A stretch of DNA of 64,000 bases from Spirosoma telluris (GTDB taxonomy: Bacteria; Bacteroidota; Bacteroidia; Cytophagales; Spirosomataceae), in the NCBI GenBank assembly GCA_003259005.1, contig QLII01000001.1, positions 5,757,001 to 5,821,000 of the forward strand, in the 5' to 3' direction. Below, in pieces: positions 45,554 to 54,414 of the stretch. Below the pieces are notes generated by a model. That model was given only the letters and a program-made list of their open reading frames with translations, did no database searches and was not told the DNA's origin. Every line of letters begins with the position of its first letter. Position 1 is the first letter of the stretch. A program made the position numbers and the translations under genes.

Positions 45554-46576
45554 ATGTTTGCTTCTAACTTAAAATTACCGATTTTTTTGATAGTATCAAT
45601 CGGTATCCCCATGTCTGGTACATGGGCTCAGTCTGTTGGGACTGCTCCATCGTCGCTGACAACGGCGTCGAAACCTGTGTTGGCCCCGTCGGGTGCTGCC
45701 CCATCCCCCTTTGCCCCTTTTTCATCGGTTCCTTCATCGCTTACTACGCTTGGCTTACCAACCATGTCATCGTTAAAAGAGCAAAAGGATGCCTATGTCG
45801 CTGGTATAATGCCTGATTTGGGTCTGAAAGTGAAGCAGTTAAAGAAACTGAAGGCTGATCGGAAATCTAAAAACAAACTATCGAAGACAGAATATGAAGG
45901 CTTGTCGATGGTAAAGGCATATACGAAATTCGGAAGTGGTGATCGAACAATTGTCGAAGAATTTCACGTCCTGCGCGATAACGATGCTGTTAAACCGCTG
46001 CCCTATGTTCGGGAAATCGTTCGCTATTATCAAAAATCAGCTCGTGTAACCAGTTCCATTGTCAAGGACGAAGGCGCAGGATTGTTACTACATGGGTCCT
46101 ATAAACGCTATCAGAATGGCGATCTGGTAGAGGAAGGATTTTATTATGCGGGGATGAAAGATGGTCGTTGGGAGAAATACGATGGCAATTTTATGCTGGT
46201 CGATAAAAGTCGATGGCATTGGGGAGTCCCAGCTGAGTCGCAGTTAGTGTATTATGACTCCACGCACCGTAAGATCAAGGAAATCGTTCCGAAAGAGTAC
46301 GGTAAGGTGAAAGGCACCTATATGGCGTTTCACGAAAACGGGTTGCTGGCCGAAGAAGGGAAGTATGATAATGGCGTAAAAGTTGGTCGCTGGACAGAAT
46401 ATTATCCCGTTAACCCAGGCGGTCGGCGGATGCGTAAGAAGCTCATTCAGTACGCCAGTGATCAGTGGGATACGGAGTTCGAGCCTTATACAATTACGGA
46501 GTGGGACGAAAAGGGCAAAGTCACCTTCGAACAATCGAAGAAAAAGGTTGTACAGGATGATGAAACGGAGAATTAA
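45554..46576 (+). CDS. Exported protein with MORN/YwqK-like repeats
   Basis: A 340-residue protein with a signal peptide (FLIVSIGIPMSGTWAQ, cleavage near residue 25), then a Ser/Pro/Ala-rich segment in which PSSLTT occurs twice (about 30-70). The C-terminal half has YwqK-type repeats: HGSYKRYQNGDLVEEGFYYAG, then KDGRWEKYDG, and FHENGLLAEEGKYDNGVKVG followed by RWTEYYP. Such repeats form beta structures and occur in exported or antitoxin-like proteins; the function here is unknown. It is a single gene divergent from fcl. Confidence 0.75.
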   Translation: MFASNLKLPIFLIVSIGIPMSGTWAQSVGTAPSSLTTASKPVLAPSGAAPSPFAPFSSVPSSLTTLGLPTMSSLKEQKDAYVAGIMPDLGLKVKQLKKLKADRKSKNKLSKTEYEGLSMVKAYTKFGSGDRTIVEEFHVLRDNDAVKPLPYVREIVRYYQKSARVTSSIVKDEGAGLLLHGSYKRYQNGDLVEEGFYYAGMKDGRWEKYDGNFMLVDKSRWHWGVPAESQLVYYDSTHRKIKEIVPKEYGKVKGTYMAFHENGLLAEEGKYDNGVKVGRWTEYYPVNPGGRRMRKKLIQYASDQWDTEFEPYTITEWDEKGKVTFEQSKKKVVQDDETEN

Positions 46577-46657
46577 AATTAAATAAGTCGTGAGTCAATA
46601 GTCGTCAGTTACTGATGTTGATGGCTACTGACTTACGACTTACGACTTACGACTTAT
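46577..46657. terminator. Imperfect palindrome between convergent YwqK-like and TPR genes
   Basis: AATTAAATAAGTCGTGAGTC on the left faces three tandem ACTTACG words and ACTTATTTAA on the right. It is composed of the same ACTTACGACT vocabulary as the palindrome at 48946-49008. It starts at the stop of the first gene and reaches the stop of the second. Confidence 0.55.
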
Positions 46658-47457
46658 TTAAACATTCCCTTAGGATCGGGGGCCTTGGCCATTAACTCGT
46701 TGAGGTAGCCTAAATCAAGCGAAGAATAGTCAAACTCGCGAGCCTGGTGAAAATAGTCCCACGCTTTCTGATAATTCGCTTTTAAATAATAAATCATCGA
46801 AATCTTCTGATAGGACAAGGCATTGGGGTTAAGCGAAACCGCTCGTTGCAAATGGCTTTCTGCTTCTGTCAGCATAGCTTCATCCGGCTTCTCCTGACAT
46901 AGCTTAATCTCAACCGTTGCCAGATCGGTCATTAAAACCGTGTTGCTGTCATCTACAGCTATTCCTTTTTTCATCATTCGGATAGCTTCGGATAGTCGAT
47001 TTTTTTGATAACAGACTACACCTAACCCCCAATAGGCATCGGCATTCTTATCATTAAGCAACCACGATAAATTGAAGCGATGGGCGGCTGTATCTAATTG
47101 ACCACTCCCTACATAATCCCACCCACGAGCTGAAAAAAATGTACTGGCCTCTGATCGGCTGGCGAAATTGCGGTCGCAGTCGTTAAGGAAATGGATTTCC
47201 TCATCAATCTGAGCGGTTGTTTTGGGACGTTCACCAAAAAGAGGTAGTGTATTTACGGACTCTCCTGTATCGACGGCTCCACCTGTGCTGGTGGACTCTG
47301 CCGACTGGATCGCTTCTTCCAGATTGTCGTGAGCCGATTTGGACTGGCGCACCGACTCGTTCGAACGTACCGATGTAATGAACTGCTTAGTCTGGGCAGC
47401 CGCAACAAACGGTAAAACGACTAAGGTACACTGTATCAGCTTGATCCGAACGCTCAT
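46654..47457 (-). CDS. Exported tetratricopeptide-repeat protein, function unknown
   Basis: A 267-residue protein with a signal peptide (MSVRIKLIQCTLVVLPFVAAA). A polar linker (about 25-75) is followed by TPR units: AAHRFNLSWLLNDKNADAYWG at about 120-140, GVVCYQKNRLSEAIRMMKKGI next, and MIYYLKANYQKAWDYFHQAREF near 230. It is probably periplasmic and a binding scaffold. It lies downstream of the DEAD-box gene on the same strand with a gap of about 70 nt. Confidence 0.8.
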   Translation of the reverse strand: MSVRIKLIQCTLVVLPFVAAAQTKQFITSVRSNESVRQSKSAHDNLEEAIQSAESTSTGGAVDTGESVNTLPLFGERPKTTAQIDEEIHFLNDCDRNFASRSEASTFFSARGWDYVGSGQLDTAAHRFNLSWLLNDKNADAYWGLGVVCYQKNRLSEAIRMMKKGIAVDDSNTVLMTDLATVEIKLCQEKPDEAMLTEAESHLQRAVSLNPNALSYQKISMIYYLKANYQKAWDYFHQAREFDYSSLDLGYLNELMAKAPDPKGMFK

Positions 47458-47531
47458 AGGAAATCAATACACCTGGGGTATATGCTTTGGTAAAACGAAA
47501 GGAGGACCTAAATTAGTGCATTCTGTGCAAA

Positions 47532-48935
47532 TTACCGACGGCCTCCGCGAGAGCCAGACCGTTTCGCGCCCCCAGTTTTATGCCCAGCCCCACCCGAACG
47601 CGGCCCTGAAGTACGTGAAAGCGGTTTTTTAGCACCCGTTTCTTTTGCCTGAGCTATTGATCTGGCTTTTCCTGGGGGTAAATTTTTTGCTTTTTTATCA
47701 TGAAAAGCACCCATAAACTCCGGATTATCTTTTCGGCGTTGTTCGTCAATTTCACGGAGCATCGCCTGTTGTTCATCAAAAGGTGTTTCGGTAACCTCAA
47801 CGTTGGCTGGCAGTGGCTCACGGGGAATGGTCATGCGAATGATCCGCTCAATTTTCTGCACATGGTATTCTTCGGCCATTGTCAGAAACGTAATAGCGGC
47901 ACCCGCATGATTGGCGCGCCCTGTACGGCCTATACGGTGTACGTAGTCTTCGTAGATCAGGGGTAAGTCGAAGTTGATTACATGACTAACCTCGGCTACA
48001 TCAATGCCCCTGGCGGCCACATCGGTAGCAACCAGTACCTGTACGTTGCCTTCTTTAAACGCATCCATGGCATTGATGCGGGTGTTCTGGCCTTTATTGG
48101 CATGAATTACCCGAATCTTATCCGTCTCTACCACTTTACGTGCCAGAAATTTATAGATGTTCTCGGCCGTGGTTTTCGTACGGGCAAAAATGATAACCCG
48201 CTGAAAGGCGTCTTTATTAATCAGGTAGTCCAGCAAGTTGATTTTGGTGCGAAAATTTGGCACTTCATAAATCACCTGACTAACCATTTCGGCGGTCGAT
48301 GCCTGAGGAGTCACTTCAACTTTGACGGGAGCCTCCAGAAATTCAGCTGATAGTCGTTCGACTCGCCCGCCAAATGTGGCCGAAAAAAGGAGATTCTGCC
48401 GCTTTGTTGGAATAATTTCCAGAATTGAACGGATTTGTGGCATAAACCCCATATCCATCATTTTATCGGCTTCGTCGAGTACCAGCGTGCGAATATCTTT
48501 TGTCACAATCTCGCCAAGCCGGTACAGATCCATAAATCGACCGGGCGTAGCCACTAGTAAATCAACCCCTTTGCGAAGGGTTTCAATCTGTGTTTTAGGG
48601 CCTAAACCACCATAAAGCGCCAGATGCCGCAGGCCAGTGTATTTTCCTAACTCGCTCACAGCTTCGTTAATCTGCATCACTAGCTCACGCGTTGGCGCCA
48701 TAATCAATGCACGGGGAGCTGATCCTTGTGGGTACTTAATTTTCATAAGTATCGGTAACAGATAAGCCGCAGTTTTTCCCGTACCCGTTTGGGCGATACC
48801 CAGCACATCATGATTGCCCAGGCTCAGCGGAATGGTTTGCTGTTGAATAGGGGTTGGTTCTGTATAGCCGAGTTCTGCTACGGCATTTAGCAATTGTCGA
48901 TTTAACTCGAACTGCTCAAAAGAAGTGATTTCCAT
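47532..48935 (-). CDS. DEAD-box RNA helicase (RhlE-like)
   Basis: An ATP-dependent RNA helicase of 467 residues. Motifs in order: Q motif (FEQFELNRQLLNAV, residues 6-19, and TPIQQQTIP), Walker A AQTGTGKT (48-55), PTRELVMQ, DEAD (154-157), SAT (185-187), RVIIFARTKTTAEN and HRIGRTGRANH. The tail (about 400-467) is rich in Lys, Gly and Arg (GAGHKTGGAKRSGSRGGRR), probably for RNA binding. Such helicases remodel ribosome precursors and mRNA, often in the cold. It is preceded by a strong palindrome and may be co-transcribed with the downstream TPR gene. Confidence 0.94.
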   Translation of the reverse strand: MEITSFEQFELNRQLLNAVAELGYTEPTPIQQQTIPLSLGNHDVLGIAQTGTGKTAAYLLPILMKIKYPQGSAPRALIMAPTRELVMQINEAVSELGKYTGLRHLALYGGLGPKTQIETLRKGVDLLVATPGRFMDLYRLGEIVTKDIRTLVLDEADKMMDMGFMPQIRSILEIIPTKRQNLLFSATFGGRVERLSAEFLEAPVKVEVTPQASTAEMVSQVIYEVPNFRTKINLLDYLINKDAFQRVIIFARTKTTAENIYKFLARKVVETDKIRVIHANKGQNTRINAMDAFKEGNVQVLVATDVAARGIDVAEVSHVINFDLPLIYEDYVHRIGRTGRANHAGAAITFLTMAEEYHVQKIERIIRMTIPREPLPANVEVTETPFDEQQAMLREIDEQRRKDNPEFMGAFHDKKAKNLPPGKARSIAQAKETGAKKPLSRTSGPRSGGAGHKTGGAKRSGSRGGRR

Positions 48936-48945
48936 AGGATGAAAC

Positions 48946-49008
48946 AGTTGTCAGTTATCAGTCGCTAGTCAATAGGACCTATTGACTAGCGACTGATAAC
49001 TGACAACT
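48946..49008. terminator. Perfect 31-bp palindrome with a 1-nt centre
   Basis: Arms 48946-48976 and 48978-49008 are perfect reverse complements with a single A between them. It ends one base before the stop codon of the fructosamine-kinase-like gene and starts about 10 nt before the DEAD-box gene start, so it sits between two genes in the same direction and could act as a terminator for the upstream one. Confidence 0.8.
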
Positions 49009-49009
49009 T

Positions 49010-49906
49010 TTAGAACTGTTTCAGTATTCGTTCCACCGCACTAACGTAACCTGAACCAAAGAGATTCACATGAACGAGCAATGGATACAGATTATAGATG
49101 GAAACGCGTTCATTAAAACCGCTCTGGAGTGGGAAGGCTTCGTCGTAGGCATCGTAAAAACGTTCGTCAAAACCCGCAAATAGCTTTGTAAAAGCCAGTT
49201 CGGCTTCCCGAAAGCCATAATAAACCGCAGGATCAATGAGCGCCGGAAGCCCCGTTTCATTAATTAATATATTTCCCGACCATAAATCGCCATGAAGAAG
49301 CGCTGGGCGTTCATTCGGAATGAGGTCAGGTAAGCGATTTCGGAGCCTGAACAAGGCATCATAGGCTTGCTTGGATAATAAGCCTTTATATAACGCTAAA
49401 CCTGCCTGAGGTAAAAGTCGCTGGTCGAAAAAGAAATCAAATCCGTCGTCTGTCAGCTTATTGGGTTGGGGCAATGAGCCTATATAATTGTCGAAGGTTA
49501 AGCCAAATTTTGGCTGCGTATACGAGTGTAAAATGGTTAGTTTTTGTCCCAGCGTTTCCCAATACGTTTTGGTTGGTTTGCCAACATCAATGTACTCCAG
49601 AATCAAATAGGACTTTCCCATATGACGGCCATGACCAATCACTTGTGGGATCTGAAAGGCACTCGTTGGACGAAGTAAATCGAGCCCCCAAGCCTCGGAT
49701 TCAAACATGCCAGGCAGATCGGCAGACGGCTCGTCTACATGATTCCATTTGATGAAAAATATACCTGCCGACGAAAAGACCTGGGCTGCGGTGTTAATAT
49801 CCCCACCCGATAAAAACTGGGTTTCGATTATGTCAACGGATTGACCCAATACTGAAAACAGAATGTTTTCAAAAAAGGAAAATTGCTCATCGCCCCAGAA
49901 ATCCAT
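49010..49906 (-). CDS. Fructosamine kinase family protein
   Basis: A 298-residue kinase-like protein of the fructosamine-3-kinase family, which phosphorylates Amadori products on proteins or amino acids as repair of glycation. Visible blocks: FIKWNHVDEPSADLPGMFE (ATP-binding Lys region), RPALLHGDLWSGNIL (catalytic loop, about 200-214) and PALIDPAVYYGFREAELAF (metal-binding DPA motif). Substrate specificity cannot be told from the sequence. Confidence 0.9.
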   Translation of the reverse strand: MDFWGDEQFSFFENILFSVLGQSVDIIETQFLSGGDINTAAQVFSSAGIFFIKWNHVDEPSADLPGMFESEAWGLDLLRPTSAFQIPQVIGHGRHMGKSYLILEYIDVGKPTKTYWETLGQKLTILHSYTQPKFGLTFDNYIGSLPQPNKLTDDGFDFFFDQRLLPQAGLALYKGLLSKQAYDALFRLRNRLPDLIPNERPALLHGDLWSGNILINETGLPALIDPAVYYGFREAELAFTKLFAGFDERFYDAYDEAFPLQSGFNERVSIYNLYPLLVHVNLFGSGYVSAVERILKQF

Positions 49907-50128
49907 GTTTAATTAGTGTGTGATTTAGGTGGTTCTCAGCCGGGTTTTTCGGTAGTTTGCCAACCCAATTGACTAGTACTTTACCAAAATAGATTCTATT
50001 CTATGATTAGTAGTGCAACCACGCGGGCGCCCCTGAGTATCAAAAGAATCTATAGAATCAAATTGGACAAGTATTCGTGCTTTAAGGTTAGTGTAACTGT
50101 AAACGATAAACCAGGAACTTCAATTTAA

Positions 50129-51325
50129 ATGAATCCACAAATTCAGTGCCTATATCATATTGCTCAGAAACCTGAGCGCCGAATTATTGGCCTTATGTCA
50201 GGCACGTCGCTTGATGGTCTCGACATTGCATTATGTCATATTTCAGACTCTGGACCTGGTACTTTTGTCACACTCGAACGGTTTTCCACGGTGCCGTATG
50301 ATGATGAACTAAAGGCCGACATCCGTACCATCTTTGCTAAAACGGAAATTGAATTTGAACAACTTTGTTTACTAAACCCATACATTGGTCGCTTGCATGG
50401 GCAGATGATCCTCGACTGTCTGCGTAGCTGGGATATTGAGCCAAGCGAAGTTGATATTGTTGCTAGTCATGGTCAGACTGTATACCATGCGCCCAAAAGT
50501 CAGCACCGGCGGGATAAGTTCCCCAATGCCACTCTCCAGATTGGGGATGGTGATCATGTAGCCGCTGTGACCGGCATTATCACGATCAGCGACTTTCGGC
50601 AGAAACATGTTGCGCACGGGGGCGAGGGTGCCCCATTGGCAGTGTATGGGGACTACTTTATGTTTTCTAAAAAAGGCGAAAATCGACTCTTGCTCAATAT
50701 GGGTGGCATTGCCAACTTTACGTACCTGCCTGCTGACGAAGATGCCAGCCGTGTCTTTACAACGGATACTGGCCCAGGGAATACAATCCTGGATGCCTAT
50801 GCTCGCAAATTGCTAAACAAGCCTTATGATGAAGATGGCAAGCTGGCGGCTCAGGGTCAGGTTAATAAGGAGCTACTCAATGCGTTAAAAATAAATCCAT
50901 TTTTTGACGCTCCCTTTCCGAAAACAACAGGGCCTGAAGTGTTCAACATGACTTACGTTGAGGAAGCTCAGATCCGTAGTCAAACTACCAGTTTACCAGG
51001 GGCTGATTTAATGGCCACTCTTGTGCAATTTAGTGCGGATACCATTGTTGACGCCATTAAGCGTGTGATGCACGACGGAGAGACCTATAGCATCTACATG
51101 AGTGGAGGAGGCATGCATAATCCAGTGCTAACAAAGGCACTCCAACAAAAACTACCCAATTGCACATTTGGGCGTACCGACGATCTGGGTATCAGTGGCG
51201 ATGCTAAAGAAGCCGTTTTGTTTGCTGTGCTGGCTAACGAAAGTCTAGCGGGTGGAGGCACCTCATTTGGTGACAGGCAAGGCGTTCCGAATGTAACAAT
51301 GGGGAAAGTTAGTTTTCCAAAGTAG
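50129..51325 (+). CDS. anmK: Anhydro-N-acetylmuramic acid kinase
   Basis: Recycles cell-wall 1,6-anhydro-MurNAc to MurNAc-6-phosphate using ATP. The 398-residue protein has the phosphate-binding GLMSGTSLDGLDIALCH (about residues 21-37), ASHGQTVYHAP, the FTTDTGPGNTILDAY block and SGGGMHNPVLTKAL. Length and motif order are normal. The C-terminal codons form the left arm of a 22-bp palindrome shared with mogA, which converges on it. Confidence 0.95.
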   Translation: MNPQIQCLYHIAQKPERRIIGLMSGTSLDGLDIALCHISDSGPGTFVTLERFSTVPYDDELKADIRTIFAKTEIEFEQLCLLNPYIGRLHGQMILDCLRSWDIEPSEVDIVASHGQTVYHAPKSQHRRDKFPNATLQIGDGDHVAAVTGIITISDFRQKHVAHGGEGAPLAVYGDYFMFSKKGENRLLLNMGGIANFTYLPADEDASRVFTTDTGPGNTILDAYARKLLNKPYDEDGKLAAQGQVNKELLNALKINPFFDAPFPKTTGPEVFNMTYVEEAQIRSQTTSLPGADLMATLVQFSADTIVDAIKRVMHDGETYSIYMSGGGMHNPVLTKALQQKLPNCTFGRTDDLGISGDAKEAVLFAVLANESLAGGGTSFGDRQGVPNVTMGKVSFPK

Positions 51326-51356
51326 CTCGACCAGGCTACTTTGGAAAACTAACTTT
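51305..51356. terminator. Perfect 22-bp palindrome inside both convergent gene ends
   Basis: Arms 51305-51326 and 51335-51356 are perfect reverse complements around an 8-nt loop. The left arm covers the last codons and stop of anmK; the right arm covers the stop and last codons of mogA. The coding ends themselves thus make up a bidirectional terminator. Confidence 0.8.
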
Positions 51357-51873
51357 TGGGCCGAAAAATCGTCATCTTTTCTGGATTCGTGGTCAGAAAA
51401 GGACCGCCAATGAGATCAATGCAATAAGGAATAGCTGGGAAAACGACCGATAGACATTGACCAATGGCTGTCGGTTTACCTGGTAAATTTAGAATTAATG
51501 TCTGATTCCGAATACCCGCCGTTTGTCGTGATAAAATGGCCGTAGGAACGTATTTCAGACTTTCCTGCCGCATAAGCTCGCCAAAGCCGGGCATCATTTT
51601 CTGGCAAACGGCCTCAGTCGCTTCTGGTGTAACATCACGTAGGGCAGGGCCTGTGCCGCCTGTCGTGACGACTAAACAACAGCCTTCCTTATCAGCCAAT
51701 TCAATCATGGTGGCTTCAAGTTGATCCTGCTCGTCGGGAATGACACGATAAACGGGTTCCCAGGCGCACGTAAGCCAGTCGGTTAATAAACTAACAACGG
51801 CCTTGCCTGGAATGTCTTCATAGACGCCCGCACTAGCCCGATCTGAAACGTTGATAATGCCTATTTTGGTCAT
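51349..51873 (-). CDS. mogA: Molybdopterin adenylyltransferase MogA-like
   Basis: A 174-residue MoaB/Mog family protein in molybdenum cofactor synthesis, adenylating molybdopterin before metal insertion. Visible: IINVSDRASAGVYEDIPG (residues 5-22), LVVTTGGTGPALRDVTPEA (about 66-84) and the C-terminal LILNLPGKPTAIGQCL. Length matches MogA. No other moa/moe gene is beside it. A molybdenum enzyme of the sulfite oxidase type is encoded at the right end of the window, so the cofactor is used. Confidence 0.9.
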   Translation of the reverse strand: MTKIGIINVSDRASAGVYEDIPGKAVVSLLTDWLTCAWEPVYRVIPDEQDQLEATMIELADKEGCCLVVTTGGTGPALRDVTPEATEAVCQKMMPGFGELMRQESLKYVPTAILSRQTAGIRNQTLILNLPGKPTAIGQCLSVVFPAIPYCIDLIGGPFLTTNPEKMTIFRPKS

Positions 51874-51891
51874 AGATAAAAGTCCAGCCTG

Positions 51892-52092
51892 CTAAGCTGC
51901 AGCCAGGCGAACGTTGAGATGCAGTGATTGTAAAGCTGTTTCCAGTTCGGTAATCAGTTCATTTCGCTTGTATGTATATTGACGAGCCATAGACTGATTG
52001 TCGGATCGCTGTTGATGCAGTACAATCATGTCATTGATTTTCTCAATCTGCTCCGATAGCTCAGCGATGCGGATATATTTTTCGTCCATCAT
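51892..52092 (-). CDS. Small coiled-coil protein downstream of the DUF6932 gene
   Basis: A 66-residue protein starting MMDEKYIRIAELSEQIEK at 52092. It is mostly helical with heptad-like spacing (EQIEKINDMIVLHQQR, then KRNELITELETALQSL). The upstream TTG at 52107 overlaps the preceding gene and is less likely. The ATG lies 7 nt after the DUF6932 stop codon, so the two are almost certainly translated from one message. No family was recognised. The small helical form next to a nucleotidyltransferase-like gene recalls toxin-antitoxin pairs, but that is speculation. Confidence 0.65.
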   Translation of the reverse strand: MMDEKYIRIAELSEQIEKINDMIVLHQQRSDNQSMARQYTYKRNELITELETALQSLHLNVRLAAA

Positions 52093-52099
52093 GGCGTAT

Positions 52100-52591
52100 T
52101 CAGTCAATGTTTACTTGTACAAAACCTTTGCCAAATCGTTTTCGGTTCCGATTATACCTGGTATTCCCAAACCAGTCATTCCAATAAGCGCAATCGGCCT
52201 GAAAAACAGCATAGTATTTATGATGGGCTGGATATACCCAGACCGTAAACGCATCTAAGCTTACATAGTGGTGCCCTATAGCCCATTTGCTGAAACGCTT
52301 ATCTATTGTTATCTCCTTTTCGCTATACGTAGTATAATCAATAAAACTAATTAGGTCAATATCACCGGGATTATGTTTGTTTGATATAAAGCTACCATCT
52401 AGCCACTGATAAAATGGACAATCAAGTAGCAGACGCAAATCATGTGTGTAGCGTTTATATTCCTCAAATAATACATGCCGCTTAGAGGTATTATCAAAGG
52501 GGGTAACAAAAAACTGTTCCGTTTCTGATGACGATAACTCGATAAATGGTTTTGCCTGAAGATTACCTCGAATGTCAAATAAAATGGACAT
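52100..52591 (-). CDS. DUF6932-like protein with nucleotidyltransferase-type motif
   Basis: A 163-residue protein. The central block WLDGSFISNKHNPGDIDLI (about 65-83) has the G-S-x(8-10)-D-x-D pattern of minimal nucleotidyltransferases, with FISNKHNPGDID in place of the usual loop. This arrangement is typical of DUF6932 proteins; family assignment is from memory. Activity is unknown. The stop of this gene is 7 nt from the following coiled-coil gene and its start is 2 nt after the glycogen synthase stop (52594), so all three may be on one transcript. Confidence 0.72.
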   Translation of the reverse strand: MSILFDIRGNLQAKPFIELSSSETEQFFVTPFDNTSKRHVLFEEYKRYTHDLRLLLDCPFYQWLDGSFISNKHNPGDIDLISFIDYTTYSEKEITIDKRFSKWAIGHHYVSLDAFTVWVYPAHHKYYAVFQADCAYWNDWFGNTRYNRNRKRFGKGFVQVNID

Positions 52592-52593
52592 AA

Positions 52594-54414
52594 TCAGGGT
52601 TTCTTTCGCTTTAAGGCCAGGTCATGTGCGGTATCATAGTAGGAACGGAGGCTGTTCCAGTCGAACACGTCGGCAATGCTTTCAACCCGGTTGCGTTGCT
52701 TGATACGGTCGCGCTGAGCCATTCGCACAAATCGGTAGAGGACATCTGCTAATTGATCGGCTGCCTCATTGAATGACTGCGTCCGCCGGTTGATGACATA
52801 AATGCCTCGGTTTTCGTAATCACGCATGATTTGCATAATGAAATCGCCAAAGCCCGACTGATCACTTGTAACAGTTGGAATCCCCCGAACTACGCATTCC
52901 AGAGGGGTATAGCCCCAGGGTTCGTAATAGCTTGGGAATACACCCAGGTGGCAACCACGCACAAATTGGCTGTAGTCTAAACCAAAAAGGGGATTGGTGG
53001 AGGCTATAAAATCGGGGTGATAAACGATTTTGACCCGGTCATATTCGTTGTTTACCAGGTTTGCCTGCCGTATAAACCGCGTCATATCATCTTCCTGTAC
53101 CAGATTGTGCGTCACAAAGGGAGGAAGGTGTTTGGTTTTCCAGCTTTGGACAGTACGACGAAGCCGGAGCCGCCAGTATTCATCTACAAAGCTGTTTAAA
53201 TCAGGTAACGTTGTGCTTTGTGTATTCGAGGCTGCTGCCTGAAACAATCGCTCACCAACCTGCTTTTCGATGCTCTCGCAGGTTTCCTGAATTTCGTCGA
53301 GGAGGGCGCGGGAGTGAAGAACATCGGGGTTGATGGATGTATAGGGCTGTTTGGTAACCATAAACATGACAACCGTTGTGTCCATGTTCGCTTCACGCAT
53401 CCGGTAGTTCAGGCGGGCGAGGGCTTCGAGTGTAAGGTCATAGCCTTTGTTAGTAAACTCGAAACGACCTGATGTGAAGAAATACAGGGTCTTTTCCAGA
53501 TCAAACGAATAGCTCTGAAAAAAGTGACCCATGATAAACTCGTGAATCTTCTGCTTGTACCGAACGTGTAGATTCTGGAATTCGTGAACAGCGGCAAATC
53601 GTGTCACGTTCAGCCCATTGGGCAAAACCAGATCTGGATTTCGACCCAGAAAAACTTCGCATTCCCGTGCGGTCACATCACTAACCGTGGTGAAAACGTG
53701 CGATTGAAGGGCTGCCAGTCGCTCGATAGTCGCCTGTGTTTCAATGCCATAATGCTGCGCTTCGCGTTTCCAGTCGAAAAACGGGAGTTTGCCATAGAAA
53801 CCTGGTTCGTTCTGAGCCAGATACCGCCCCAGCATGGTTGCGTGAGTCGTGAATACCGTCGCTACTTTAACGTTGTCTCGGCGCAGGTCAGGCAAGCCAG
53901 TGCTGGCCATCCATTCATGGAAATGAGCAACAAAATCAACGCGACGGGCGTGGTCTTCGGCCAGCAAGGTAATGAAGATCCGGACCATCTCGCCAAAGAT
54001 GATCGTTTGATTGACAAGGTCTTCAATATTCAGCGTCGAGAGTTGATGGTTTAGCCAAAGCTGCGTTTTGATTTGGTTGAGCTGATCAATACTGATGCTA
54101 TTGAGGTCGAACAATACAACCCGGGGACGACCCGTAACAAGCCAATATCCATACTCGACGGTATAGCCCAACTGCCGCATTTTACGAACCGTTTGCCCAA
54201 TTTCTGTCTCATCGGGTTCGGTAATAGGCTCAAACTCGGCGGCCGATCGTTGGGGAAAATAAGGCCCCAACGCCACATAGTTATCGTCCCATTTTTCGAC
54301 CATCGCTGGCACTTTCGACCGGATAACCGTATAAATTCCACCTACCTGATTACATACCTCCCAGGCTATTTCGAGTAGGAGCTTCCGCTTCGATGTTGAA
54401 AATACCGATTCCAA
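52594..54414 (-). CDS. Glycogen synthase, animal/fungal type (GT3)
   Basis: A 606-residue glycosyltransferase. It is not the usual bacterial GlgA (GT5) but resembles the GT3 glycogen synthases of animals and fungi: ILEIAWEV-like LLLEIAWEVCNQVGGIYTVIRSK (about 11-33, split here), FVAHFHEWMASTGLPDL (about 165-181), ATVFTTHATMLGRYLA, LPNGLNVTRF and the catalytic-site FPSYYEPWGYTPLECVVRGIP (split as FPSYYEPWGY and TPLECVVRGI). GT3 enzymes use UDP-glucose; here the donor is unknown. Known in several Bacteroidota. The gene opens a possible transcript with the DUF6932 pair. Confidence 0.9.
   Translation of the reverse strand: MESVFSTSKRKLLLEIAWEVCNQVGGIYTVIRSKVPAMVEKWDDNYVALGPYFPQRSAAEFEPITEPDETEIGQTVRKMRQLGYTVEYGYWLVTGRPRVVLFDLNSISIDQLNQIKTQLWLNHQLSTLNIEDLVNQTIIFGEMVRIFITLLAEDHARRVDFVAHFHEWMASTGLPDLRRDNVKVATVFTTHATMLGRYLAQNEPGFYGKLPFFDWKREAQHYGIETQATIERLAALQSHVFTTVSDVTARECEVFLGRNPDLVLPNGLNVTRFAAVHEFQNLHVRYKQKIHEFIMGHFFQSYSFDLEKTLYFFTSGRFEFTNKGYDLTLEALARLNYRMREANMDTTVVMFMVTKQPYTSINPDVLHSRALLDEIQETCESIEKQVGERLFQAAASNTQSTTLPDLNSFVDEYWRLRLRRTVQSWKTKHLPPFVTHNLVQEDDMTRFIRQANLVNNEYDRVKIVYHPDFIASTNPLFGLDYSQFVRGCHLGVFPSYYEPWGYTPLECVVRGIPTVTSDQSGFGDFIMQIMRDYENRGIYVINRRTQSFNEAADQLADVLYRFVRMAQRDRIKQRNRVESIADVFDWNSLRSYYDTAHDLALKRKKP

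Noticed and set aside
49980..50066. AGATTCTATTCTATGATTA and AGAATCTATAGAATCA as a further full palindrome before anmK
   Set aside because: The arms pair only in part; it shares vocabulary with the GATTCT palindromes but is too weak to list as a feature.
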